Assembly (NCBI GenBank): GCA_041912595.1
Contig: JAYRMR010000005.1
Span: 71,264 to 135,263 of the forward strand
Length of the DNA: 64,000 nucleotides
From: Roseateles_B sp041912595
GTDB lineage: Bacteria; Pseudomonadota; Gammaproteobacteria; Burkholderiales; Burkholderiaceae_C
Direction of reading: 5' to 3'
Shown one piece after another: positions 8,242 through 16,846 of the stretch (the stretch's first letter is position 1; each line of letters starts with the position of its first letter). A program made the translations under genes and the position numbers. A model generated the notes under the pieces. It did not search any database, was not told the origin of the DNA, and saw only the letters and a list, made by a program, of their open reading frames with translations.

Positions 8242-8286
8242 GACATCACCCTTTGCTCCCACCTGAGCCAGCTGCCTGCCTGAGTA

Positions 8287-8303
8287 GGTGCGAGTTTCGA
8301 ACC
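8287..8303. promoter_or_regulatory. Imperfect 17-bp dyad, weak lux-box candidate
   Basis: GGTGCGAGTTTCGAACC fits the symmetric pattern GGTnCGAnnnTCGnACC, 40 bases upstream of luxI. Lux boxes are 18-20 bp dyads and usually lie farther from the start codon, so this is only a candidate. Confidence 0.2.
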
Positions 8304-8343
8304 CCTTTCCTAGCATGCCTCGCACCACCTTTGGAGTCCACCC

Positions 8344-8982
8344 ATGATTGACGTTGTCCGCGACTTGCGCGCCGGCTCTGGCCTGGCGCAGGAGCTCTAC
8401 CGCTTCCGGTACCGAGTGTTTGTCGAGCATGCAGGCTGGCAGCTGCCCACGCAGCAACGCCTGGAGTTCGACCAGTTCGACACGCCGCAGGCCGTTCATC
8501 TGGTCAACCGGGCGCCTCATGGCGGCATCGTCGGGCTGCTGCGCCTGCTTCCGACCACGGCGCCCTACATGATCGAGCGCCTGTGGTCGGACCTGCTGGC
8601 CCACGCGCCGCAACCGCGCTCCCCGCGGATCTGGGAGGTGACGCGCCTGGGCACCGACCCCGATCTCACGCCGCACGAACGGGGCCAGGCCGTCGCCGAG
8701 CTGGTGACCGCCTGCCTGGAGTACGGGATCGACCACGGCATCACCGACATGCTGGCCGTCATGACCGAAGAGCACGCCCGCAAGGTCGTCGTCGGCATGG
8801 GATGGAGCTTCGAGCGCTGCGGCCCGGCGCGTGTCGTCGGGGCCTCGGAGGTGATCGCGCTGCGCTTGCGCGTGAGCGCAGCCGCCCTGGCCAAGGTCCG
8901 GGAACGCACCCGCCTTCCCCATCGTCTGTGCCGGGAGTCGCATGCCCCGCAAGACACCTGTGCCCACACCCTGCCTGCGTGA
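8344..8982 (+). CDS. LuxI family acyl-homoserine lactone synthase
   Basis: A 212-residue autoinducer synthase that acylates S-adenosylmethionine and releases an acyl-homoserine lactone. All hallmark positions are visible: R, F and W in RYRVFVEHAGW, E and D in EFDQFD, R in LRLLPTTAP, and E and R in WEVTRL. GGAG eight bases upstream supports the start. The C-terminal 25 residues beyond the fold are variable. The acyl donor (ACP or CoA) cannot be read. An acyl-CoA dehydrogenase gene follows after 12 bases, so the acyl chain may be unusual (inference). A related acyltransferase family exists in exosortase loci, but the neighbouring LuxR favours a true signal synthase. Confidence 0.9.
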   Translation: MIDVVRDLRAGSGLAQELYRFRYRVFVEHAGWQLPTQQRLEFDQFDTPQAVHLVNRAPHGGIVGLLRLLPTTAPYMIERLWSDLLAHAPQPRSPRIWEVTRLGTDPDLTPHERGQAVAELVTACLEYGIDHGITDMLAVMTEEHARKVVVGMGWSFERCGPARVVGASEVIALRLRVSAAALAKVRERTRLPHRLCRESHAPQDTCAHTLPA

Positions 8983-8994
8983 AAGGATCCCCTC

Positions 8995-10197
8995 ATGAAT
9001 CTCAACACCCATCTGCAGATGGAGACGCTGCACCAACGCCTCGAGACCCTCGGTCTGCCGCTGGACGGGCTCTGCCGCGCCATGCGCGACCATGCCGCAG
9101 ACGTCGACGCCACCGGGAATGTGCCCGAGAGCTTCTGGCAGCAGGTCAATGTACGCGCTCTCAATCTCAACCTCGTGCCCCCGGCTCATGGCGGTGACGA
9201 AGGCCTGTGGCCCTTGATGCAGCGCGTGCTGCTCATGGAACAGCTCGGCCATGCCGATCCGGCGCTGGCCCTCGCGCTGCCGGGCCCCGGGCTGTCGACC
9301 CCGCCGCTGCTGGCGCTCGCGTCGCAGGACCAGCAACGCGCGCTGTTCGCCCGCTTCCAGAGCGATGTGCCCGTGTGGGGCGGGTTCGCGATCACCGAGC
9401 CCGAGCGAGGGTCCGATGCCACGGCCCTGCGCACCCGCGCCCGGCCCTGTGCCGAGGGCTTCGTGCTGAGCGGCAGCAAGTGCTTCATCACGAACGGCGC
9501 GCGAGCCGACTTCGTGGTGACCTTCGCCACGCTCGATCCCAGCCGGGGCCGATTCGGCGTGCGGGCCTTTGCGGTGGATCGCCGCACGCCTGGTTTCGAG
9601 GTCGTGCGGCTTGAGAAGATGCTCGGCCTGCGGGGCAGCCAGCTGGCCGTGCTGTCCTATGCCGACTGCGTCGTGTCCCGGGAGGCCCTCCTGCAGCGGG
9701 GAGACGAAGGCCGGCTGCATGACGCGTTCTCAGGCGCCCAGAGCTCCTGGGACTACTTCCGACCGGTGCTGGCCTCGGTCATCATCGGCAGCTGCGCACG
9801 CGTGCTCGACGAGCTCACGGCGTACATCGAGCACCACGCGCCCAAGCCCATGCATTGGCGACGTGCGCATGTCAAGGAGCTGCTCAGCAGCATCAGCGGG
9901 CGCATCGCCGCCGCGCGCTTCCTGTGCCACAAGGCGGCCTGGCGCCATGAGCAGGGGCTGCCCGTCTCCAAGGACTCCTCCATGGCCAAGGCCTACGCCT
10001 CCCGTATCGCCATGGAGATCGCCGAAAGCGTGCTGCAGGCAGTGGGGCTGGAAGGCCTGCATGCGCGTCCGCTCTTCGAGCGCTTCTACCGGGATGCCAA
10101 GGCCTACGACATCCTCGAGGGAACCGGCGACATGCAGCGGCTGATGATCACCCGTCTGCATCAGCGGGAAGGCACCCGCGACGCACTGCTGTCTTGA
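8995..10197 (+). CDS. Acyl-CoA dehydrogenase
   Basis: A 400-residue FAD-dependent acyl-CoA dehydrogenase that introduces an alpha,beta double bond into an acyl thioester. It carries the flavin motif AITEPERGSDA, GSKCFITNGARAD, and the C-terminal DILEGTGDMQRLMI holding the catalytic Glu, so it looks active, unlike the relative at 3437-4555. AAGGA ahead of the ATG supports the start. It lies 12 bases after luxI and is probably co-transcribed. It may supply an unsaturated chain for the AHL or act in the small-molecule pathway upstream; both are inference. Confidence 0.85.
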   Translation: MNLNTHLQMETLHQRLETLGLPLDGLCRAMRDHAADVDATGNVPESFWQQVNVRALNLNLVPPAHGGDEGLWPLMQRVLLMEQLGHADPALALALPGPGLSTPPLLALASQDQQRALFARFQSDVPVWGGFAITEPERGSDATALRTRARPCAEGFVLSGSKCFITNGARADFVVTFATLDPSRGRFGVRAFAVDRRTPGFEVVRLEKMLGLRGSQLAVLSYADCVVSREALLQRGDEGRLHDAFSGAQSSWDYFRPVLASVIIGSCARVLDELTAYIEHHAPKPMHWRRAHVKELLSSISGRIAAARFLCHKAAWRHEQGLPVSKDSSMAKAYASRIAMEIAESVLQAVGLEGLHARPLFERFYRDAKAYDILEGTGDMQRLMITRLHQREGTRDALLS

Positions 10198-10209
10198 GCG
10201 TCCGGCCGC

Positions 10210-11043
10210 TCAGCGCTTGGGCTGGCGACGGGGCGGCTTCACCGCGCCCAGGGACGCGGGCAGCCCCGCCCCGAGGCGCAGCTCGGAGTCCAGCACCAGC
10301 CGGCTGCGCAGGCCGGCCTGCAGCAGATCCAGGTGCCGCTGGTTCTCGACGATGTGTGCATGCATGAGCTTGCGCACCTCATCGGCGTCCGCCTTGCGGG
10401 CCGCGACAAGAATCTTCTTGTGCGCCCGCCAGGCGGCCTCGCCCAGGCTCTGGTGCTCGTCCATGGTGGCGTGCAAGGACGACTCCACCATGGTTTCCAG
10501 CATGCGATTGATCATCCGGCACTGGAAGCGCAGGAAGGGATTGGGGCAGGCCTCGGCGAAGATGTCGTGGAAGCGAAGGTCCTCGATCCGCTGCATCACG
10601 GCCGGGTGGACGTTGTCCTCGCTGGGATTGGAGATCTCGATGCTCCGGGCGAGCGCCTCGAGGTCGCCGTCCGTCAGATGCGGCACCGCCATGGCGGCCA
10701 TCTCGGGCTCCAGCATCCGGCGCAGGGCGTAGATGTCCCCGATGGTGATGTCCTGGAAGAACAGGTAGTTCTGCAGGAACTGGAAGGTGCGGTCCAGCGT
10801 CACCCGCTCGATGGTCGCACCGCCGGCCGGGCCCGTGCTCAGACGGATGAGGCCCTGCACTTCCAGGGCCTTGAGCGCCTCGCGCATCGTCCCACGGCTC
10901 ACGCCGAACATCTCTTGCAGCTCAGCTTCCTTCGGGAGCTTCTCGCCGGGAGTCAAGTTGCGATCCGTGATCCACCGCTTGATTTCCTCAACGACCAAAT
11001 CCCCTCTTTTGAGGCCGCGTGGCGCAACCTGTTTCTTCGTCAC
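10210..11043 (-). CDS. GntR/FadR-type transcriptional regulator (FCD domain)
   Basis: A 277-residue regulator. The winged helix covers about residues 12-80, with SRGTMREALKALEVQGLI as the recognition helix and following strand. An all-helical FCD ligand-binding domain follows, with the metal/ligand histidines typical of the family (RFHDIF, the later AWRAHKKI and AHIVENQ). FCD regulators usually bind an organic acid and repress the adjacent catabolic operon. It is the last gene on the minus strand, 75 bases downstream of the AA_synth gene, and is the likely local regulator of the transporter and amidase genes. A TGACGTCA palindrome lies in the gap ahead of its start. Confidence 0.88.
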   Translation of the reverse strand: MTKKQVAPRGLKRGDLVVEEIKRWITDRNLTPGEKLPKEAELQEMFGVSRGTMREALKALEVQGLIRLSTGPAGGATIERVTLDRTFQFLQNYLFFQDITIGDIYALRRMLEPEMAAMAVPHLTDGDLEALARSIEISNPSEDNVHPAVMQRIEDLRFHDIFAEACPNPFLRFQCRMINRMLETMVESSLHATMDEHQSLGEAAWRAHKKILVAARKADADEVRKLMHAHIVENQRHLDLLQAGLRSRLVLDSELRLGAGLPASLGAVKPPRRQPKR

Positions 11044-11118
11044 CGCCGCTCCCGGCTGTCCTGGCTGCGGCCGATGATACCGTAGGGCCCGGCGAGCCTA
11101 TGACGTCAGATACCCTGC

Positions 11119-11667
11119 TCATCCCGGCTGCGGCTGCACACGAGCCAGCGGGCGCCCTCCCTCGGTCAGCACCAGCGCAACGACGATCTCGCGCGGGTGC
11201 GGCGCGTCGGCAATCGAGAAGCTGACCGCGTCGAAGTGGTCAAAGCTCCAGGGATCCAGGACGTTGTGAACCGGGACGTCAAGCGCCGTTCCCGGCGCCG
11301 CCCGCTTCACCGTGGACGGCATGATCGAGAGGGCCTGCATCAGGCGCGAACGGACGGCCTTGCCGAAGAGCGGGTGAAGCAGGGCCGCCGCGTGCTCGAG
11401 CTCGCCGGAGGTGCCCACCAGCGCGCCCTTCCCGTAGGCCTCCACGAGCGCACTCTCGCCACCCAGGAGCTGCAGCGCCGAGGCGGTCAGCTGATGCCCG
11501 AGGTCCCGGCCCAGTTCGTAGAGCGACGACAGGTCCTCCTGCCAACGCCCCGCGTACTCGTTCTCCAGCACCGCGGCCGTGACCACGCGCCGGACCGGCC
11601 GTCCGACGGTCCGCCCCTGTTCGGTCTGCACATCCTCCAGCTGGCTGAAATACTTTCTGATCCTCAT
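11119..11667 (-). CDS. AA_synth family protein (PF06684-type)
   Basis: A 182-residue protein resembling the amino acid synthesis (AA_synth) family, whose biochemical role is not established. Visible conserved parts are the N-terminal MRIRKYFSQLEDVQTEQGR, a central GKGALVGTSGELEHAAALLHP, and DPWSFDHFDAVSFSIADAPHPR. The start overlaps the amidase stop (ATGA), so it is co-translated with the amidase. Members are often found beside amidohydrolases and solute transporters, which fits here. It might handle the product released by the amidase; this is a guess from position only. Confidence 0.75.
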   Translation of the reverse strand: MRIRKYFSQLEDVQTEQGRTVGRPVRRVVTAAVLENEYAGRWQEDLSSLYELGRDLGHQLTASALQLLGGESALVEAYGKGALVGTSGELEHAAALLHPLFGKAVRSRLMQALSIMPSTVKRAAPGTALDVPVHNVLDPWSFDHFDAVSFSIADAPHPREIVVALVLTEGGRPLARVQPQPG

Positions 11668-13079
11668 GAGGCCTCCTCGTGGTGACGCAACAGGGGCGGC
11701 GCGGGAAACGCGCCGCGGGCGCGCTCGTAGGCCCGGCAGACCCGCAGGACCATGCCGTCGTGGTGCCGAGGCCCGATCACCTGCAATCCGATGGGCAGGC
11801 CGCCCTCGCTCAAGCCGCAGGGCACGCTGGCCGCCGGCTGCTGTGTCTGGTTGCACCAGGACGTCAGCGGCGGCGCCGTCCGCATGTCCGGCGGCAGGCC
11901 CGGCGTCACCGGCGGGAAGCGATGGAAGGTGGGGCACACCAGCACGTCGTAGTGGTCGAAGAAGGCGTGCATGGCGCCGGCCAGTTCCATGCGTGCCCTC
12001 ATGGCGTCCATGAGACGGGAGGCCGGCAGCCGACGGCCACATTCCGCGAGGTCGAGGATCTCGGGGTCCATCAGGGCGCGCAGGGGTTCCGGCGTCTGGC
12101 GGACCAGCTGCTCGGATCGGGCCATCCACTGGATGCTGTGCATATCGCTCTGCAGATAGCCTTGCAGCGGCTCGATGGCCTCCAGCCATGTCATGCGTGC
12201 CCCCTGCTGCTCGAGGAGGAGCCCGGCGTCGAGCGTGGCCCTGGCGATCTGCGGATCGACGGCGACGATCCCCAGGTTCACGCTGAAGGCCACCCTCAGG
12301 CCTTCGACCCCCCGGTTCAGCCCGCGGCAGAAATCCTCCACCGGCCCCCCGAACGACTGCCAATCCCGCGGCCAGGGGCGGGCCATCACATTGAGCATCA
12401 GCGCCAGGTCCTGCACCGTCCGCGCCATGGGACCGACGTTGGACAGCTCGCCCACGTTATGGGGCTCCAGGGTGGGCACGCGCTTGAACGAGGGCTTCAA
12501 GCCGCAGACGCCGTTCCAGGCCGCCGGCACGCGGATGGAGCCGCCGCCGTCCGTCCCCACGGCCAGCGGCCCCATGCGCGCGGCGAGTGCCGCCCCGGCG
12601 CCGCTGCTGCTGCCACCGGAGGTCCGGGTCAGGTCCCAGGGATTGCTGGTGACGCCCGTCAAGGGGCTGTCGCTGACGATCTTGTTGCCGAATTCGGTCG
12701 TGGTCGTCTTGCCGAAGATCACCGCGCCGGCCCGCCGCAGCAGCTCGACACACGGCGCATCCACGTCGGCCAGGTAGTCCGACGGCACGGTGCGTGAGCC
12801 AAAGAGCGTGGGCATGCCGCGCGTCGCGATCATGTCCTTGACGGATACCGGCACGCCGTCCAGCGGACCACAGGGCATCCCCTGCCGCCAGCGCTGTTCC
12901 GACGCTCGGGCATCGCGCAGGGCACCCTCCTCGTCGACCTCCCGGAACGCCTGGATTCGATCATCCAGGCGGCCCACCTGGTCGAGGACCGCGCGCAGGG
13001 CGTCCACCGGCGAGAGCGCGCCCCCGCGGTAGGCGAGCATCAAGTCGCTCGCAGACATCTCAAGCACGTCGTCCATCAT
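11664..13079 (-). CDS. Amidase, amidase-signature family
   Basis: A 471-residue hydrolase with the full Ser-cisSer-Lys triad: Lys81 in VSVKDM, cis-Ser157 in TSGGSSSGAG and nucleophile Ser181 in GTDGGGSIR; the 24-residue serine spacing is as in characterised amidases. No signal peptide, so cytoplasmic. It hydrolyses a C-N amide bond, releasing ammonia or an amine. It overlaps the genes on both sides (ATGA with AA_synth and with the binding protein), so it belongs to the transporter operon and probably acts on the imported compound. A second family member is encoded divergently at 18082-19518. Confidence 0.9.
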   Translation of the reverse strand: MMDDVLEMSASDLMLAYRGGALSPVDALRAVLDQVGRLDDRIQAFREVDEEGALRDARASEQRWRQGMPCGPLDGVPVSVKDMIATRGMPTLFGSRTVPSDYLADVDAPCVELLRRAGAVIFGKTTTTEFGNKIVSDSPLTGVTSNPWDLTRTSGGSSSGAGAALAARMGPLAVGTDGGGSIRVPAAWNGVCGLKPSFKRVPTLEPHNVGELSNVGPMARTVQDLALMLNVMARPWPRDWQSFGGPVEDFCRGLNRGVEGLRVAFSVNLGIVAVDPQIARATLDAGLLLEQQGARMTWLEAIEPLQGYLQSDMHSIQWMARSEQLVRQTPEPLRALMDPEILDLAECGRRLPASRLMDAMRARMELAGAMHAFFDHYDVLVCPTFHRFPPVTPGLPPDMRTAPPLTSWCNQTQQPAASVPCGLSEGGLPIGLQVIGPRHHDGMVLRVCRAYERARGAFPAPPLLRHHEEAS

Positions 13080-14260
13080 CCGGCCATGCAGCGAACAGGG
13101 ACCGTCTGGGTCGTGTCCAGCAGCTGGAACGTCCCGTCTGCGCGAGCGCGCGCCACCAGGGCCACGCCATCGAGATGAGACCCGCCGGGGCCCAGCACCA
13201 CACGGCCGCGCGGTGCATTGATGACCACCCCTGAGACGGCGGACTTCACCGACGAGGCATCCGCACGCCCCGTCTTGGCAACGGCGGCGGCGAACAGCTT
13301 CATCCCGGTGTAGGTGCTTTCGCCGTGCGGCAGCATCACCACGTGACCGCCCACGCGCAGCGGCGTCGACTCGGAGAACTGCCGTGTGTACGCGTCCAGG
13401 AATCGCTGGTTCTCGGGGGTTTGCACCGCCATGAAATAGGGCGAAACGCCGACGGACCCCGCGGAGGCGCCTTCCGTGGCCATGGCCAGCGACTCATGCG
13501 TGATGTCCGTGATGAGCTGCGGCTTCATGCCGAAGCTGTGGTACTGCTTCACGAAGCTCACCGGATCGTCGCCGATGCTGTGCCAGACCACGTCGGGGGC
13601 CAGGCCCTGGATCTGCTGCAGGACCGGGCCATAGTCCCGGGTGCCGAAGGGGAAGTAGCGCGTGCCGATCAGCTTGCCGCCGTTACGCTCGACCGCGGCC
13701 TGGATCTGCGGGACGAGCACGCTCCGGTTGCTGCCGATGTCGGAGACCAGCACAAAATAGGACTTGCCCCCGTTCTTGGACGCCCAGTCGACCAGCGGAT
13801 CCACCCGCTGGTTGGGAGACAGCCCCGTCGTGAGCAGCAGGGGATGGCAGCGCCCTTCGTCAAAGTTGGGAAACACCACCAGGCGCTGGACACGCCCCGC
13901 CACCTGCAGCGCAGCCTCCCGTTCGAAGGGCAGCACCATGCCGGTGATCATGGAGACGCCGTCGCCGATCAGCAGCTTGCGTGCCTTGTCGAGCGCCACC
14001 TTGGCGGACATCTGGGTGTCCTCCGCCACGATCTTCAAGGGCTGACCCAGCAGCCCGCCCGCCGCGTTGACCTCGTCCACGGCCAGCTTCAGGCAGTTGC
14101 GGTTCGTCTCCGCCACGCGGGCCAGCGGACCGCTGAAGGGTGCCAGCACGCCGATCTTCATCGGCTCCGCCGCGCGGACGATTGCCGGCGCCACGCTGCA
14201 GGCCAAGCCCGCAGCGGCGCCGCGCAACAGGGTACGGCGCTGAATCTCTGCATTGCTCAT
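13076..14260 (-). CDS. ABC transporter substrate-binding protein, HAAT/urea-amide type
   Basis: A 394-residue periplasmic type-I binding protein. The start ATG at 14260 follows an AGGA site and yields a twin-arginine-like signal (RRTLLRGAAAG) ending near AEP; an upstream in-frame ATG would add 30 hydrophobic residues and is less likely. The mature part begins MKIGVLAPFSGPLA, with EVNAAGG and the two-lobe Leu/Ile/Val-binding fold. Overall it resembles the UrtA/AmiC branch that binds urea or short amides. It lies between the ATPase LivF-like gene (108-base gap) and the amidase it overlaps. Confidence 0.88.
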   Translation of the reverse strand: MSNAEIQRRTLLRGAAAGLACSVAPAIVRAAEPMKIGVLAPFSGPLARVAETNRNCLKLAVDEVNAAGGLLGQPLKIVAEDTQMSAKVALDKARKLLIGDGVSMITGMVLPFEREAALQVAGRVQRLVVFPNFDEGRCHPLLLTTGLSPNQRVDPLVDWASKNGGKSYFVLVSDIGSNRSVLVPQIQAAVERNGGKLIGTRYFPFGTRDYGPVLQQIQGLAPDVVWHSIGDDPVSFVKQYHSFGMKPQLITDITHESLAMATEGASAGSVGVSPYFMAVQTPENQRFLDAYTRQFSESTPLRVGGHVVMLPHGESTYTGMKLFAAAVAKTGRADASSVKSAVSGVVINAPRGRVVLGPGGSHLDGVALVARARADGTFQLLDTTQTVPVRCMAG

Positions 14261-14368
14261 GAAGGAATCCTTTCCTTGCATCAAGTGAGTGGGAGGGACA
14301 GGGATCGAGAAAGGGATCAAGAAGGAGATCGAGATGGGGACAGGGCACATGGACGGCAGGCCGCTCGG

Positions 14369-15055
14369 TCAGACGCCCAGCAGGCCTTCCAGTGCGTGAA
14401 GCTCGTGGGAGCCGGTCTGCCGACCTTCGTGGACGATGCGCCCGCGCTCCAGGACCAGCCAGCGCTGCGCTGCGTTCATCACGAGGTCCAGGTTCTGCTC
14501 GACCAGGACCGCCGAGATCTCGAGCTCCTTGCACAGGCTGGGGATCAGCTCGCCCAGCATTTGGACGATGTTGGGCTGCACACCGTCGGATGGCTCGTCC
14601 AGCAGCAGCACCTTCGGGCGCGCGCACATGGCGCGGGCAATGGCCAGCATCTGCTGCTCTCCGCCGGACATCGTGCCGCCCATCTGACGCAGCCGCTGAC
14701 GGAGCACCGGGAAGTAGTTGAAGACGACCTCGGGCGGGTCCTGCCCCACCGGGCATGCGGCCTCGAGGTTCTGCTGGACCGACAGCTTGGGGAAGATCCA
14801 TCGCCCTTGCGGCACCAGGCTGACACCGATTCGCCCGATCCGGTAGGTCGGAAGGCCCAGCAGCTGCTGGCCGCGGAACTCGATGCTGCCTCGCGTCTCG
14901 GGCAGCATGCCCATCACGGCCTTGACCAGCGTGGACTTGCCCGCGCCGTTGCGTCCGAGAATGCCCAGCACCTCGCCCTTGGCCAGGTGGAAGTGCACCC
15001 GGTCCAGGACTTGCGCCCCGCCGTAGCCGGCGCACAGTTCACGCACGTCGAGCAT
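14369..15055 (-). CDS. Branched-chain-type ABC transporter ATPase (LivF/UrtE-like)
   Basis: A 228-residue ATPase with Walker A GRNGAGKST, signature MSGGEQQ and Walker B VLLLDEPSDG. The start at 15055 is preceded by AAGGAGGG and overlaps the LivG-like gene by 17 bases; a longer frame would add 22 residues with no ribosome site. It forms the ATPase pair with the next gene upstream, energising import through the two permeases. Confidence 0.9.
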   Translation of the reverse strand: MLDVRELCAGYGGAQVLDRVHFHLAKGEVLGILGRNGAGKSTLVKAVMGMLPETRGSIEFRGQQLLGLPTYRIGRIGVSLVPQGRWIFPKLSVQQNLEAACPVGQDPPEVVFNYFPVLRQRLRQMGGTMSGGEQQMLAIARAMCARPKVLLLDEPSDGVQPNIVQMLGELIPSLCKELEISAVLVEQNLDLVMNAAQRWLVLERGRIVHEGRQTGSHELHALEGLLGV

Positions 15056-15788
15056 CTCGCCCTCCTTTTCCTCGTCCGAGGTAGATGTGGCGCACCTCCT
15101 CGTCCCGTTCGATCGTGGCAAAGCTGCCCTGGCGGATCACCTCGCCCTGATGGAGCACCATCGTCCGGCACCGCAGCTGACGGACGAATTCGATGTCGTG
15201 CTCGATGACCACCACCGCCATCTCCCGGGACAGGCGTCGCAGCAGATCCGCCATCCGACGGACCCCTTCGACGCTCATGCCCGCCGCCGGTTCGTCCAGC
15301 AACAGCAGGCGGGGCCGGCACATCAAGGCCATGCCGATCTCCAGCCACTGACGCTCGCCATGCGGCAGGCACTCCGCGATGTCGGTGCTTCGGTGGCGAA
15401 GCCCGGTCAAGGACAGCATCTCGTCGAGATCGGGCGCAGGACCTTCCCGATCGGCCGACACCCCCTGCCCGGCCACGATGAGGTTGTCCCGCACGGAGAG
15501 CCATTGAAAAAGGTTGGTCCCCTGGAACTTGCGGATCACGCCGCGCCTGGCGAATTCATGAGGCGGCTGCCGGGTCAGGTCCTGGCCGTCGACGAGCAGG
15601 CGACCACTGCCGGGACGCAGCGTCCCCGACAGCAGGCTCAGCAGCGTGCTCTTGCCCGCCCCGTTGGGCCCGATGACGCACAAGAGATCCTGGAAAGCGA
15701 CATCCAGATGTACGTCCTTCACCGCCTGAATGCCACCAAACGAGACATTCATCTTCACCGCCTGCAGAAGTGAGGAGCTGGTGCTCAT
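15039..15788 (-). CDS. Branched-chain-type ABC transporter ATPase (LivG/UrtD-like)
   Basis: A 249-residue ATPase with Walker A GPNGAGKST and Walker B LLLLDEPAAGMS. The ABC signature is unusual: LPHGERQWLEIGM instead of LSGGQ. This closely resembles the urea transporter ATPase UrtD and is my main reason for placing the system in the urea/amide branch of HAAT transporters. It overlaps the LivM-like gene by four bases and the LivF-like gene by 17. Confidence 0.9.
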   Translation of the reverse strand: MSTSSSLLQAVKMNVSFGGIQAVKDVHLDVAFQDLLCVIGPNGAGKSTLLSLLSGTLRPGSGRLLVDGQDLTRQPPHEFARRGVIRKFQGTNLFQWLSVRDNLIVAGQGVSADREGPAPDLDEMLSLTGLRHRSTDIAECLPHGERQWLEIGMALMCRPRLLLLDEPAAGMSVEGVRRMADLLRRLSREMAVVVIEHDIEFVRQLRCRTMVLHQGEVIRQGSFATIERDEEVRHIYLGRGKGGRDARRA

Positions 15789-16843
15789 GACTCACCTCCC
15801 GCGCCCGCGACGGCGTCCTGGGTGACTGGCGCGGCGGCTTTCGAGGACCGCATCCGGCGGAAGAGCCCCACGACGCCATGCGGCAGTGCCAGGACACAGA
15901 CCAGGAAGAGGACGCCGAGAATCAGCGGCCAGAGGTCGGTGCTGTAGCTGCTCACCTCCTGCTGGACGCGCGTGAAGAAGATGGCGGCGATCAGCGGGCC
16001 GACCAGCGTCCCGCGTCCACCCACGGCGACCCAGAGGATCACCTCCGTGGACATCAGGATCGAGAACAGATCCGGCGCCACGACGCCCGCGGTGCCGGCG
16101 TACAGCGCGCCGCTGAAGGCGGCCAGGCCGGCGGAGATGACGAACACCTGGACCAGGTGCCAGGACGTGTCAAACCCGCAGTGCCTGGCGCGAAACTCGT
16201 TCATCCCGATGGCGGCCAGCACCAGACCGTAGCGTGTGCGAACCAGGCGCCAGGCCAGCAGGGTGGTCACGACCAGGGCGGCGAGGGCCAGCAGGTAGGA
16301 CGAGCGCTCGTCCGACAGGTCCAGCTCCCAGCCGGGCAGGCTCAGGCGGATGCCGGGAATTCCCAGGATGCCCACGTCGCCCCCCGTCACGGACTGCCAA
16401 CTGGTCGCGAGCTGCCGCGTGATGAGCAGGATGGCCATGGTGATCACCGCGAAGAAGTGCAGCCGCACCCCCGCGTAGAGCAGGAAGTAGCCGACGGCGC
16501 CAGCGACGGCCATGGCAGCCCCCATCCCGAGGACCACCCCCTGCAACCAGCTCCACTGCAGCTGCGTCGTGGCGATCGCCACGCCATACGCGCCCACACC
16601 GAAGAAGACGGCGTGTCCGAGCGTCAGCACCATGCCCTTTCCCCACAGCAGGTCGTAGCTCAAGGCAAAGATTCCGAGGATCAGGGCGTCCCGCATGGCG
16701 GTCGTCCCATAGGAGGATGAGAACCAGGGCACCGCAGCCAGGCCCACCACGGCCAGGCCGCCCGCGCAGAGGACGCGCCGCTCGCTGGTCGAGAGCGCGG
16801 GCTGGCGCAGCAGCGTCTTGAGTGCAATCAGGCGATGTCGCAT
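15785..16843 (-). CDS. Branched-chain-type ABC transporter permease (LivM/UrtC-like)
   Basis: A 352-residue inner-membrane permease with eight to ten hydrophobic segments. Family motifs include YDLLWGKGMVLTLGHAVFFG near the N-terminus and WVAVGGRGTLVGPLIA near the C-terminus. It forms the translocation pore with the LivH-like permease. The gene overlaps the ATPase gene downstream by four bases and follows the LivH-like stop by three bases. Confidence 0.9.
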   Translation of the reverse strand: MRHRLIALKTLLRQPALSTSERRVLCAGGLAVVGLAAVPWFSSSYGTTAMRDALILGIFALSYDLLWGKGMVLTLGHAVFFGVGAYGVAIATTQLQWSWLQGVVLGMGAAMAVAGAVGYFLLYAGVRLHFFAVITMAILLITRQLATSWQSVTGGDVGILGIPGIRLSLPGWELDLSDERSSYLLALAALVVTTLLAWRLVRTRYGLVLAAIGMNEFRARHCGFDTSWHLVQVFVISAGLAAFSGALYAGTAGVVAPDLFSILMSTEVILWVAVGGRGTLVGPLIAAIFFTRVQQEVSSYSTDLWPLILGVLFLVCVLALPHGVVGLFRRMRSSKAAAPVTQDAVAGAGGES

Positions 16844-16846
16844 GGC

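Noticed and set aside
8344..8982. LuxI-like gene as an exosortase-associated acyltransferase rather than an AHL synthase
   Set aside because: All LuxI hallmark residues are present and a LuxR with an autoinducer pocket is adjacent.
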